Below are positions 50,083-59,080 of a DNA stretch of 64,000 bases, piece by piece. Position numbers and translations under genes: made by a program. The DNA is from Methanobacteriota archaeon. GTDB taxonomy: Archaea > Halobacteriota > Methanomicrobia > Methanomicrobiales > Methanoculleaceae. Every line of letters starts with the position of its first letter. Positions within the stretch are counted from its first letter, which is position 1. Where the stretch lies: positions 62,001 through 126,000 of the forward strand of contig JAEWLJ010000007.1 in NCBI GenBank assembly GCA_023393455.1, given 5' to 3'. The notes beneath the pieces were generated by a model. It had not been told where the DNA came from. It made no database searches and saw nothing but the letters and a program-made list of their open reading frames with translations.

Positions 50083-51179
50083 GTGATATCGAACAGATAT
50101 CGGAGAAGGACCGGGAACGCCTCGCCCTGACCGGCCTCGAGGTCGGGATGCAGAATCGGTGCGGGAGCTTCTTCCAGATCGACCAGAACGTGATCCAGAC
50201 CACCTGCGGGGCGGAAGGGGTCGAGATGCTCCCCATCAAGGCCGCTCTCGAGAAGTACGACTGGGTCAAAGACTACTACTGGAACGCCGTCTCGAAGGAT
50301 AAAGACAAATATACGCAGTACCTGGCGAAGCAGGAGAACCCACAGGGCCTCGTCGTCATCGCACGCGAAGGGGTGAAGGTCGAGATGCCCCTCCAGGCCT
50401 GCCTATTCCTCCGCGACGAGCCGGTGCAGCACGTTCACAACATCTTCATCGCGCAGGAGGGCTCAGAGATCAACATCATCTCCGGTTGCGCGAGTTCCTG
50501 GCAGAAGGAGAACGGGGCGCATATCGGGGTGACGGAGATCTACGTCGGCAAAGGTGCGAAGGTCACGTCCACGATGATCCATAACTGGAACCCCGGGATC
50601 AGCGTCTTCCCGCGGAGCGCCACGATCGTCGAGGAGGACGGAACCTTTCTCTCAAACTACGTCTGCATGCAGCCGGTCAGGCAGGTCAACATGTACCCGA
50701 CTGCCCGCCTGATCGGGAAGAACGCCGTCGCCCGGTTCTCGAGCATCGTCGTCGCGACTCCGGGTTCGACCCTTGATCTCGGCTCCCGCACTATTCTCGG
50801 CGCCGAGAACACGAGCACCGAACTGATCACCCGGGCGATCACCACCGGCGGCACCATCATCTCCCGCGGCCACATCCTCGGCGAGAAGAACAACACCCGG
50901 GGCCATATCGAGTGCAAGGGCCTGATCTTGAAAGACGGCATCATCCACGCCATCCCCGAGATCGAAGGGACCCTGACCGGCACCGAGCTCTCCCACGAGG
51001 CCGCCGTCGGAAAGATCGCCCGCAACGAGATCGAGTACCTCATGGCCCGGGGTCTCTCCGAAGATGAGGCCACCGCAACCATTATACGTGGGTTTCTGGA
51101 TGTAAAGATCAGCGGTCTGCCTGCAGTCCTGCAGGCACAGATCGACGCCGCTATCGACAAAGCGGAATCAGGATTCTGA
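50058..51179 (+). CDS. sufB: SufB/SufD-family Fe-S scaffold protein
   Basis: A 373-residue beta-helix scaffold of the short archaeal type (bacterial SufB is ~470). Conserved features are the repeated beta-helix strands (QEGSEINIISGCASSWQ; GRHTILG-like SRTILGAENTSTELITRAIT) and the C-terminal SHEAAVGKIARNEIEYLMAR with RGLSEDEATATIIRGF. GTG start within sufC. The two-gene SufCB set without SufD corresponds to the minimal SUF systems reported for many methanogens. Confidence 0.92.
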   Translation: MSALPTDVGDIEQISEKDRERLALTGLEVGMQNRCGSFFQIDQNVIQTTCGAEGVEMLPIKAALEKYDWVKDYYWNAVSKDKDKYTQYLAKQENPQGLVVIAREGVKVEMPLQACLFLRDEPVQHVHNIFIAQEGSEINIISGCASSWQKENGAHIGVTEIYVGKGAKVTSTMIHNWNPGISVFPRSATIVEEDGTFLSNYVCMQPVRQVNMYPTARLIGKNAVARFSSIVVATPGSTLDLGSRTILGAENTSTELITRAITTGGTIISRGHILGEKNNTRGHIECKGLILKDGIIHAIPEIEGTLTGTELSHEAAVGKIARNEIEYLMARGLSEDEATATIIRGFLDVKISGLPAVLQAQIDAAIDKAESGF

Positions 51180-51192
51180 TCCGGGAGAAGGT

Positions 51193-51861
51193 ATGACAAC
51201 GGCCGACCCCTACCAGAGGGAGCGCGAGGAGATGGTGGATTTCCAGATCCGGGCGAGAGGGGTCAGGGACGAGCGGGTGCTTGCCGCGATGCGGAAGATC
51301 CCCCGCCACCTCTTCGTGCCGGAGAACTGGGAGCGTGCCGCCTACGAAGACCACCCGCTCCCCATAGGCGAGGGGCAGACCATCTCCCAGCCCTACATCG
51401 TCGCTGTCATGACCGAACAACTGGAGATCCGCTCCCACGACCGTGTCCTCGAGATCGGAACCGGCAGCGGCTACCAGGCCGCACTCCTCGCGGAACTCGC
51501 CGGAGAGGTCGTCTCCGTCGAACGTCTCCCGGAGGTCGCCGACCGGGCGCGGGAGAACCTTGCCCGGGTGGGGGTCACCGGCGTCCGGATCGTCGTCGGC
51601 GACGGCACGAAAGGCTACCCGCCGGAGGCGCCCTACGACGCTATCATCGTCACGGCGGCATCCCCCACAGTCCCGGAGCCCCTGGTCGAGCAGCTCGCGG
51701 AAGGTGGGCGGCTGATAGCCCCTATCGGCCCGCGGGAATGCCAGGACCTCGTCAAACTCGTCAAACGCGAAGGCAGGGTGGAGACGATCCCGCTCGGCGG
51801 CGTCTGCTTCGTCCCGCTGATCGGGCAGTTCGGGTGGCGGGGAGAGGTGTCCCCGCGATGA
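51193..51861 (+). CDS. pcm: Protein-L-isoaspartate O-methyltransferase
   Basis: Repairs isoaspartyl residues in aged proteins with SAM. The 222-residue enzyme shows the family hallmarks RHLFVPENWERAAYEDHPLP, GQTISQPYIVAVMTEQL, motif I VLEIGTGSGYQAALLAEL, and IVTAASPTVPEPLVEQL. AGAAGGT lies just before the ATG. It overlaps the next gene by 4 bp. Confidence 0.95.
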   Translation: MTTADPYQREREEMVDFQIRARGVRDERVLAAMRKIPRHLFVPENWERAAYEDHPLPIGEGQTISQPYIVAVMTEQLEIRSHDRVLEIGTGSGYQAALLAELAGEVVSVERLPEVADRARENLARVGVTGVRIVVGDGTKGYPPEAPYDAIIVTAASPTVPEPLVEQLAEGGRLIAPIGPRECQDLVKLVKREGRVETIPLGGVCFVPLIGQFGWRGEVSPR

Positions 51862-52469
51862 TCTACGATATCACCCGGGACCTCTCCGGGGACGCCGTCA
51901 TCTACCCGGGCGACGTCCGGCCCCGGTTCCGCGAGATCGACAACGGGCAGTACCGCGTGACCGAGATGACCATCGGGAGCCATACGGGGACGCACATCGA
52001 CGCCCCGTCGCACTACATCAAAGGGGGGCCGACGGTCGACGAGATTTCGCTCGCGGTGCTGGTAGGGCCCGCGCGGGTGCTCGACTGTAGCGATGCGGGG
52101 GAAGTGATCGAACCCGCCCATCTCAACGGCCGCCTCGACGGCGCGAGGACGGTCCTCGTAAAGACCTGGTTCTCCGGGCGGCGGGAGTTCGACCCCGGGT
52201 ACCCGTCGCTCTCGCTCGAAGCGGCGAGGATGATCGCCGATTCCGGGATCGGCTGCCTCGGGATCGATACTCCATCGGTAGAGTCGTTTCACGGCGACGG
52301 GGCTGTCCACCGCAGGCTACTCGGGAGCGGGACGGTCATCCTCGAGCTGCTCGACCTCTCGGCCGCCCCGGAAGGAGACTATTTCATGACGGCGCTCCCC
52401 CTGCGGCTCAAAGGCGTCGACGGGTCGCCCGTGCGGGTGATATTATCGGATACGGAGGAAGAACCATGA
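51858..52469 (+). CDS. Cyclase/kynurenine formamidase-family metal hydrolase
   Basis: A 203-residue member of the cyclase family (PF04199). The metal site is SHTGTHIDAPSHYI (HxGTHxDxPxH) with a later conserved ESFHGDGAVHRRLL. Members hydrolyse N-formyl-kynurenine, isatin and similar amides. Start ATG 51858 overlaps the pcm stop (ATGA). Confidence 0.88.
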   Translation: MIYDITRDLSGDAVIYPGDVRPRFREIDNGQYRVTEMTIGSHTGTHIDAPSHYIKGGPTVDEISLAVLVGPARVLDCSDAGEVIEPAHLNGRLDGARTVLVKTWFSGRREFDPGYPSLSLEAARMIADSGIGCLGIDTPSVESFHGDGAVHRRLLGSGTVILELLDLSAAPEGDYFMTALPLRLKGVDGSPVRVILSDTEEEP

Positions 52470-53071
52470 GTTTCTGGAACAGTGCAGTCGAGAGATTGGA
52501 GGCGGTCCTCGCAGACAGCGGATGCGAGGACGGTATCGTGACGCTCAGTGTGAACCACGACGCAGACGTCTGCCAGTACCCTAAAGGCGTCGCCATGGAG
52601 GGGTGCTTTGGAGGGCTGACCGGGCAGTTCATCACGAGCGAACCGGTCCGGGCGAACACCCGGATCTCCTTTATGTTCGGTGCGCCGCTCGGCAACCAGA
52701 AGCAGCGGGGCGCGGCGGGCGCGATCATCAACACCGTCTCGGCATTTCTCTGCCTGACACGGAGGCTCCGGCCCTGCACCCCCGACTCCTACGCCCCCTG
52801 CCTCGCGGAACTCTCCCGAGAGGTCGCCGGGAAACGGGTCTACCTCGTCGGCCCGATGCCAGTGCTCGAGCGGGCGCTTGCGCAGCAGATTGTTGATACG
52901 CCAGACGCGGCCGATATCCTCCTGGTCGCCGGGGACGGCATGACGAGCGATGCGGGGGTCGCCTGCATCGACGAGTACCGGGAGAAGAAACGGATGATAT
53001 TCCTTGGACCCTCGGCCGCCGGGGCCAGCGGCCTCCTCAGCCTCGAACACTGGTGCCCCTACGGACGATGA
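52466..53071 (+). CDS. Unidentified conserved-looking protein (201 aa)
   Basis: Starts at an ATG overlapping the cyclase stop and ends just before a T7 tract. The C-terminal half has a Rossmann-like pattern (GKRVYLVGPMPVLERALAQQ; ADILLVAGDGMTSDAGV; KRMIFLGPSAAGASGLLS) that resembles the DUF364 heavy-metal-chelation group, but I would not insist. The N-terminal half is Cys-containing (C-x-Y, MEGCFGGLTG). The cotranscribed neighbours pcm and cyclase give no clear clue. Confidence 0.65.
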   Translation: MSFWNSAVERLEAVLADSGCEDGIVTLSVNHDADVCQYPKGVAMEGCFGGLTGQFITSEPVRANTRISFMFGAPLGNQKQRGAAGAIINTVSAFLCLTRRLRPCTPDSYAPCLAELSREVAGKRVYLVGPMPVLERALAQQIVDTPDAADILLVAGDGMTSDAGVACIDEYREKKRMIFLGPSAAGASGLLSLEHWCPYGR

Positions 53072-53076
53072 ATACC

Positions 53077-53083
53077 TTTTTTT
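53077..53083 (+). terminator. Oligo-T tract after the suf-pcm unit
   Basis: Seven T begin six bases after the stop of the 201-residue gene and about 25 bases before glmM, separating the suf-pcm transcript from the glycan cluster. Confidence 0.5.
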
Positions 53084-53107
53084 AGGAAAGAAAGGATTAT
53101 AGAGGGT

Positions 53108-54364
53108 ATGCTTTTCGGTTCTTCCGGCATCCGGCAGGTGTTCGGATCCGGCCTCGTCGATCTCGCGCTCCGCATAGGGGCGGTCACCGCAGCCGGGGCC
53201 TCAACGATCGCCGTCGGCCGGGACACCCGCACGACCAGCGAACTGCTCGAGCACGCCGTCGTCTCCGGGATGCTCTCGGCCGGTGCGACCGTCTATTCCT
53301 GCGGGATCGCACCCACGCCGACCGTCGCGTACGCTACACGGAACACGGACGCAGGGTGCATGATCACCGCCTCCCATAACCCCGAGTCCTACAACGGGGT
53401 CAAACTCCTCAACCCCGACGGGTCGTCGTTCACCCTCCGGCAGCAGGCAGCGATCGAAGAGGCACTCCGCGCCGAACACTGGAAGAACTGGGACGAGCAG
53501 GGGCACGTCTCCCCCATCGACGCGGTGGACGCGCACCGGGAGGCGATCCTCGATAAGGTCAGCCTCTCCCGCCCCGTCACGGTAGTCCTCGACTGCGGCA
53601 ACGGTGCCGGGAGCGTCATCACCCCCGGCCTCCTCGCCGCGGCCGGGGCAACCGTAATCGGCCTGAACTGCAACGTCGCAGGGAGGTTCGCCCGGCCGTC
53701 GGAACCGCTCAAAGCAAACCTCCCCTACATCGGCGATATCGTCCGGCGGAGAGGCGCCGCGTGCGCGGTGATCCACGACGGTGACGCCGACCGGATGATG
53801 GCGTTCGACGAACGTGGTCGCTACATCGACGGCGACCACCTCCTCATGCTCTTTGCGAAATACCTCGATCGTAAGCGCGTCGTCACCACCGTCGACGCCT
53901 CGATGGCGATCGAAGAGGTCGCTGAGGTCCGCCGCACGCCGGTCGGCGACAGTTTCGTCTCCGAAGAACTCCTCTCCTGGGGGGACTTCGGCGGCGAGGC
54001 ATCGGGGAGCTGGATCTTCCCCGGACACTCCTACTGCCCGGACGGGATCTACGCCGCGGCCCTCCTCTGCGAGATCGCGTCCGAGTGGTCAATCGCCGAG
54101 GAACTCGACCGGATGCCCCGCTACACCCTTCTGCGGGAGGCATACCGGGTCGGCGCCCCGCGGGAGATCATGGCGGCGATGGGCGCGAGTGAGCCGACGC
54201 ACGGCGTCCGGTTCGAGGACGAAGACGGCTGGTACCTGATCCGGGCAAGCGGCACTGAGCCGAAGGTCCGGATCACGGCCGAGGGGAGAACACCCGCAAA
54301 GGCGAAAGCGATGCTTGAAGCGGGGCATACCGCCCTTGAGAAGGCAAAACATACCCTGGAGTAA
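53108..54364 (+). CDS. glmM: Phosphoglucosamine mutase
   Basis: Interconverts glucosamine-6- and -1-phosphate. A 418-residue phosphohexomutase with the phosphoserine loop MITASHNPESYNGVKLL, the Mg loop HDGDADRMMAFD, sugar loop GEASGSWIFP and phosphate-binding RASGTEPKVRITAE. Archaeal homologues may also use other hexoses; the neighbouring glmS and GlmU-like genes support the glucosamine role. It is followed after three bases by the first nucleotidylyltransferase gene. Confidence 0.9.
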   Translation: MLFGSSGIRQVFGSGLVDLALRIGAVTAAGASTIAVGRDTRTTSELLEHAVVSGMLSAGATVYSCGIAPTPTVAYATRNTDAGCMITASHNPESYNGVKLLNPDGSSFTLRQQAAIEEALRAEHWKNWDEQGHVSPIDAVDAHREAILDKVSLSRPVTVVLDCGNGAGSVITPGLLAAAGATVIGLNCNVAGRFARPSEPLKANLPYIGDIVRRRGAACAVIHDGDADRMMAFDERGRYIDGDHLLMLFAKYLDRKRVVTTVDASMAIEEVAEVRRTPVGDSFVSEELLSWGDFGGEASGSWIFPGHSYCPDGIYAAALLCEIASEWSIAEELDRMPRYTLLREAYRVGAPREIMAAMGASEPTHGVRFEDEDGWYLIRASGTEPKVRITAEGRTPAKAKAMLEAGHTALEKAKHTLE

Positions 54365-54367
54365 GAT

Positions 54368-55585
54368 ATGCAGTGTGTCGTACTGGCAGCAGGAGAGGGG
54401 AAACGAATGCGTCCCCTGACCGCCCGGCGCCCAAAGGTGATGCTTCCGATCGGGAACCGCCCGATGATGGAGCACCTGGTCGTCGCGGCCCGCGATGCAG
54501 GGATCACCGACTTCATCTTCGTCGTCGGCTACTTTGAACGTGAGATCCGGAACCACTTCGGAGACGGGAGCAGCCTTGGCGTGAGCATCACCTACGTGAC
54601 CCAGCGCCACCAGCTCGGCACCGCCGACGCCCTGCGGGTGACGGCGGGGATGATCGACGGCCGGTTCCTCCTCTTGAACGGGGACATGATCCTCAAACCC
54701 GAGGATATCGGGAAATTCTGCCGGATGGACGCTCCGTGCGTCGGGATCCACGAGACCGACCACCCGCAGGACTACGGCGTGGTGACCGTGGAAGGCAGCC
54801 GCATCACCGGCCTCGAAGAGAAGTCCGAGGAGCCGAAGAGCAACCTGATCAACGCGGGCGCCTACCTCTTCGATCCCGGCATCTTCGACCTTCTTTCAGG
54901 CATCAAGGTCTCGGGCCGGGGCGAGTTCGAGCTGACCGACGCCCTCGATGTCTATATCCGGGAGGGGACGCTCGGGGCATACCCGCTCGCCTACTGGCTC
55001 GACGTGGGGCAGCCCTGGGATCTCCTCGACGCAAACGAGGGGCTCCTCGCCTCGATCCGCCACGAACGGCACGGCACCGCCGGGGACGGATGCACCATAG
55101 AAAACGGATGCACCATCCCGGAGACGGTCAGCATAGGGAAAGGGACGGTCATCCGGGCCGGAACCTATATCGAGGGGGCCTGCGTCATCGGCGAGAACTG
55201 CGTCATCGGCCCCCACGCCTACATCCGGGGCTCCACCGCCATCGGCGACAACTGCCACATCGGGCACGCGACCGAACTCAAGAACTCCATCATCATGCCG
55301 GGGACGAAGATCCCGCACTTCAACTACGTCGGCGACAGTATCGTCGGGAGCAACTGCAACTTCGGCGCAGGGACGAAGGTCGCGAACCTCAGGCATGACA
55401 ACGGGGCGGTGAAGGTCTGCGGGAAGAGCACCGGGCGGAGGAAGTTCGGCGCCATCATCGGCGACGACGTCCTCTTCGGGATCAACTGCTCGGTCAACGT
55501 CGGGAGCCTCATCGGCAGCGGCACCCGGGTGGCCCCTCACTCCTTCGTTGAAGGATGCATCGAGGAGAACTCAATCATCAGGTGA
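54368..55585 (+). CDS. Bifunctional sugar-1-phosphate nucleotidylyltransferase/acetyltransferase (GlmU-like, copy 1)
   Basis: A 405-residue two-domain enzyme. The N-terminal nucleotidyltransferase has LAAGEGKRMRPLTARRPKVM, GTADALRVTAG and LLNGDMIL; the C-terminal half is a left-handed beta helix of hexapeptide repeats (VIGENCVIGPHAYI, and so on) with the catalytic-type His in LRHDNGAVKVC. In archaea such proteins acetylate GlcN-1-P (or GalN-1-P) and then uridylylate it. Adjacent to a paralogue; specificity of each is uncertain. Confidence 0.88.
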   Translation: MQCVVLAAGEGKRMRPLTARRPKVMLPIGNRPMMEHLVVAARDAGITDFIFVVGYFEREIRNHFGDGSSLGVSITYVTQRHQLGTADALRVTAGMIDGRFLLLNGDMILKPEDIGKFCRMDAPCVGIHETDHPQDYGVVTVEGSRITGLEEKSEEPKSNLINAGAYLFDPGIFDLLSGIKVSGRGEFELTDALDVYIREGTLGAYPLAYWLDVGQPWDLLDANEGLLASIRHERHGTAGDGCTIENGCTIPETVSIGKGTVIRAGTYIEGACVIGENCVIGPHAYIRGSTAIGDNCHIGHATELKNSIIMPGTKIPHFNYVGDSIVGSNCNFGAGTKVANLRHDNGAVKVCGKSTGRRKFGAIIGDDVLFGINCSVNVGSLIGSGTRVAPHSFVEGCIEENSIIR

Positions 55586-55586
55586 T

Positions 55587-56741
55587 ATGATGCAGGCAGT
55601 CATTCTGGCAGCGGGAGAAGGGAGCCGTCTGCGGCCGCTGACGAGGAGCAAGCCCAAAGCCATGCTCCCGGTCGCGAACCGGCCGATCATCGATTACGTC
55701 ATCGAAGCCCTTCTCGAGAACGGGATCCGCGAGATCGTGGTGGTGGTCGGCTACCGCAAAGAGGACGTCATCCGACACCTCAACAAACTCGACGCCCCGA
55801 TCCAGGTCGTCGTGCAGGAGCGTCAGCTCGGGACCGCGGATGCTCTCCGGGCGGCAAGGCCCGAGATCACGGACGATTTCCTCGTCCTCCCCGGCGACAA
55901 CTACATCAACGCCGAGTCGATCGCCCGGATCAAGGAGGAGAGAAACGCCGTGCTCGTCGCCGAGCACCCGAACCCCTCGAACTTCGGGGTCGTGGTGATC
56001 AGGAACGGCATCGTCCGCGAGATCATCGAGAAGCCCGAGGAGGCCCCGACGTTCACGGTATCGACCGGCATCTACTCCTTCACCCCCGACGTCTTCTCCT
56101 ACCTCCAGACGAACGAGATCCCCGACGCCCTCTCCGCCATGATCGCATCAGGCCGGCCGATACGGGCGATCCCGGCAGACGACTGGCAGGACGCCGTCTA
56201 CCCCTGGGATCTCCTGAAACTGAACAGCCGGATGCTCAGGAGGATCAAACCCGAGGTCGCCGGGACGGTCGACGCATCCGTCATCCGCCGGGGTGCCGTC
56301 CGTATCGGTGCCGGGACGACGATCGGCCCCAATACCGTCATCTACGGCCCCGTCACCATCGGGAGCAACTGCAACATCGGCCCGAACACCGTGATCATGC
56401 CCGATACGAGCATCGGCGACCGCGTGGTGCTCGAACCGTTCACCTACGTCGCCGACTCGCTCATCATGAACGACGTCAACATCGGGTCGCATTCACGGAT
56501 CGTCTCGGCGGTCTTCGGCCAGGGGTGCATCCTCGCCGACCATATCACCACCTACCCCTCCGCGAGTTTCATCGAGGTCGGCGACCGCGTTCAGAAGGAG
56601 GAATTCGGCGCAGTCCTCGGTGAGGGGGTCCGCGCGGCACCATTCACAACGTTTAAGAACTGCATTGCAGGTAACAATGTCACCGTCGGTGAGCGGAAGA
56701 CAGTGGTCGGCCTCATCGAGGACGGCACACGGGTGATGTAG
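55587..56741 (+). CDS. Bifunctional sugar-1-phosphate nucleotidylyltransferase/acetyltransferase (GlmU-like, copy 2)
   Basis: A 384-residue paralogue of the preceding gene with LAAGEGSRLRPLTRSKPKAM, GTADALRAARP and VLPGDNYI, then hexapeptide repeats (TTIGPNTVIYGPVTIGSN). Clearly diverged from copy 1. In the second half FTTFKNCIAGNNVTVGE replaces the His/Asn segment of copy 1, so acetyltransferase ability is less certain. Start is one of two consecutive ATG codons (55587, 55590) behind GGTGAT, which overlaps the previous stop. Confidence 0.87.
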   Translation: MMQAVILAAGEGSRLRPLTRSKPKAMLPVANRPIIDYVIEALLENGIREIVVVVGYRKEDVIRHLNKLDAPIQVVVQERQLGTADALRAARPEITDDFLVLPGDNYINAESIARIKEERNAVLVAEHPNPSNFGVVVIRNGIVREIIEKPEEAPTFTVSTGIYSFTPDVFSYLQTNEIPDALSAMIASGRPIRAIPADDWQDAVYPWDLLKLNSRMLRRIKPEVAGTVDASVIRRGAVRIGAGTTIGPNTVIYGPVTIGSNCNIGPNTVIMPDTSIGDRVVLEPFTYVADSLIMNDVNIGSHSRIVSAVFGQGCILADHITTYPSASFIEVGDRVQKEEFGAVLGEGVRAAPFTTFKNCIAGNNVTVGERKTVVGLIEDGTRVM

Positions 56742-58484
56742 ATGTGCGGGATCGTCGGCTATATCGGGAGACGGGGGGCAACGCCCATCCTGATCCAGGG
56801 GTTGAAGCGGCTCGAGTACCGGGGCTACGACTCATTCGGGCTCGCGACGGTCGGGAGTGCGGTCGAGATCTACAAGAAGAACGGCCGCATCTCGGACGGC
56901 GAGGCCGGTGCTGCCCATCTCACCGGATCCACCGGGATCGGGCACACCCGGTGGGCCACCCACGGCGAGCCGAACGACCTCAACGCCCACCCGCACACCG
57001 ACTGCTCGGGAAGGATCGCCGTGGTGCACAACGGGGTCATCGAGAACTACGGCGAACTGAAACGGCAACTTGAAGAGCGCGGTCATACGTTCCGGTCGGA
57101 GACCGACACCGAGGTGATCGCCCACCTCATCGAGGAGCATTACGACGGAGATCTCCTCGCGGCGGTCAACGCGACCCTCCCCCTGCTCCAGGGTTCATAC
57201 GCCGTCCTCGTGATCGCGGAGGACACCCAGAGGATCGTCGCCGCCCGCGATGCGAGTCCGCTCGTCCTCGGCGTTGGGGATGCCGAGATCTTTGCCGCCT
57301 CGGATATGACGCCGCTCCTCGAGTATACCGAACGCGTGATCTTCCTCGACGACGGCGACGTCGCCGATCTCACGCCCGGCGGCCGCTACACCATCTACCA
57401 CGACGGCCAGACAGTGGAGCGCCCGATCGAACTGATCAACTGGTGCGTCGAGGATACCCGGAAGGGCGGGTTCGCCCATTACATGCTAAAGGAGATCTAC
57501 GAGCAGCCCCAGTCCTTCTATGAGACGATCCGGGCGGGCATCGACGACTGCACGCGGCGGATGGTCATGGAGGCTGACGAGATCACCCTGGTCGCATGCG
57601 GGACATCCTACCACACCGCCCTGGTCTTCAAGTACCTGGCCGAATCGCTCTGCGCCATACCGGTGCGGGTCGAGGTGGGGTCGGAGTTCAAGTATTTCAC
57701 CCCGCCGCTCCACGGCCTCGTGATCGCGGTCTCGCAGTCGGGGGAGACGGCGGACACGATCGCCGCCCTGAAGATGGCGAAAGCCCGCAACTGCCCGACG
57801 CTCGCCATCACCAACATGCAGGGGAGCACGGTCACCCGGGTTGCGGACGAGACCCTCCTGATGCGGGCCGGCCCCGAGATCGGCGTCGCCGCGACCAAGT
57901 CCTACACGGCGCAGCTTGCGGCGCTGATGCAGCTTGTCAACCTCCGGTGCGAGGGGGCGTTCGACGATGCCCTCTCGCACGCACACCTGGCCATCGGCGA
58001 CGTCCTTCTCCAGGACATCCACGAGGCGGTCGCCCTCTGCGCGAAGGCCGAACACGTCTTCTTCGTGGGAAGAGGGGCGTTCTACCCGGTCTCCATGGAA
58101 GGCGCCCTGAAGATGAAAGAGATCAGTTACGTCCACGCCGAAGGGTATGCGGCGGGAGAACTGAAGCATGGGCCGTTCGCCCTCCTCACGGCGGAGACGC
58201 CGGTCGTCGCCATCTGCACCCCGGGCCCGACCTACGGCGTGATGGCATCGAACATCAAGGAGATGAAGGCAAGGAGAGCCCCGGTCATCGCCCTCGGGGT
58301 TGCCGGGGATAAGGAACTCGCCGAGATCGTGGACATCTTCATCCCCATTCCGAACACACACCATCTGGTGCAGGTGCTGACCGCGTCGGTCGTCCTGCAG
58401 CTGCTCGCCTACCACACCGCGTGTGCGCTGCAAAGAGACGTCGACAAGCCGCGGAACCTGGCAAAGAGCGTGACCGTTGAATGA
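56742..58484 (+). CDS. glmS: Glutamine--fructose-6-phosphate aminotransferase (isomerizing)
   Basis: Makes glucosamine-6-phosphate, the entry to UDP-GlcNAc. The 580-residue enzyme has the catalytic Cys2 (MCGIVGYIG), the glutaminase segments GIGHTRWATHGEP and HNGVIENY, and two SIS domains (ACGTSYHTALVFKYLAE, SQSGETADT; GRGAFYPVSMEGALKMKEIS) ending DVDKPRNLAKSVTVE. It abuts copy 2 of the GlmU-like gene and overlaps the acetyltransferase gene by 4 bp. Confidence 0.96.
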   Translation: MCGIVGYIGRRGATPILIQGLKRLEYRGYDSFGLATVGSAVEIYKKNGRISDGEAGAAHLTGSTGIGHTRWATHGEPNDLNAHPHTDCSGRIAVVHNGVIENYGELKRQLEERGHTFRSETDTEVIAHLIEEHYDGDLLAAVNATLPLLQGSYAVLVIAEDTQRIVAARDASPLVLGVGDAEIFAASDMTPLLEYTERVIFLDDGDVADLTPGGRYTIYHDGQTVERPIELINWCVEDTRKGGFAHYMLKEIYEQPQSFYETIRAGIDDCTRRMVMEADEITLVACGTSYHTALVFKYLAESLCAIPVRVEVGSEFKYFTPPLHGLVIAVSQSGETADTIAALKMAKARNCPTLAITNMQGSTVTRVADETLLMRAGPEIGVAATKSYTAQLAALMQLVNLRCEGAFDDALSHAHLAIGDVLLQDIHEAVALCAKAEHVFFVGRGAFYPVSMEGALKMKEISYVHAEGYAAGELKHGPFALLTAETPVVAICTPGPTYGVMASNIKEMKARRAPVIALGVAGDKELAEIVDIFIPIPNTHHLVQVLTASVVLQLLAYHTACALQRDVDKPRNLAKSVTVE

Positions 58485-59080
58485 TAGAGTATGGACGTAA
58501 CGCCCTCGGCGACGGGGCGACGATATTCGAGCCGGTGACCGTCGGGTTTCCCTCCCGCGACCGGATGGGAGAGAGCGACTACCCCGGCACCACCATCGGG
58601 AAGGACGCCGTCCTCCGGTCGGGCACGATCATCTACTGCGACGTCGTGATCGGCGACGCTTTCCAGACCGGCCATAACGTGCTGATCCGCGAGAAGACGA
58701 CCATCGGGAACCGCGTCGCGATCGGGACGGCGGCGGTGATCGAGGGCGACTGCACGATCGGCGACGATGTCCGGCTCCAGAGCCTGGTCTACATCCCGAC
58801 CGGCGCCCGGATCGGCGACCGGGTCTTCATCGGCCCGAACGCCGTGCTGACGAACGACCGCTACCCGCCCGGCCCGCACGAGTCCCTCCGGGGGCCGGTG
58901 ATCGGGAACGATGCCGTCATCGGTGCGAACGCGACGATCCTCCCCGGCGTCACCGTCGGAGAGGGGGCGTTCGTCGCCGCGGGCGCGGTGGTGACGAAGG
59001 ACGTCCCGCCGGGGATGCTCGCGGTGGGCGCGCCGGCGCGGTTCCGGCCGCTCCCCCCTGAAGCGAGGCGGTGCCGGTGA
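58481..59080 (+). CDS. Hexapeptide-repeat acetyltransferase (WbpD/WlbB-like)
   Basis: A 199-residue left-handed beta-helix acyltransferase: repeated (I/V)Gxx(A/V) turns from TTIGKDAVLRSGTIIYCDVV to ANATILPGVTVGEGAF, the loop TNDRYPPGPHESLRGP, and the C-terminal GVPARF-type end VGAPARFRPL. Enzymes of this length next to a DegT aminotransferase acetylate UDP-amino sugars (for example WbpD). ATG overlaps the glmS stop and its own stop overlaps the next GTG. Confidence 0.85.
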   Translation: MIEYGRNALGDGATIFEPVTVGFPSRDRMGESDYPGTTIGKDAVLRSGTIIYCDVVIGDAFQTGHNVLIREKTTIGNRVAIGTAAVIEGDCTIGDDVRLQSLVYIPTGARIGDRVFIGPNAVLTNDRYPPGPHESLRGPVIGNDAVIGANATILPGVTVGEGAFVAAGAVVTKDVPPGMLAVGAPARFRPLPPEARRCR

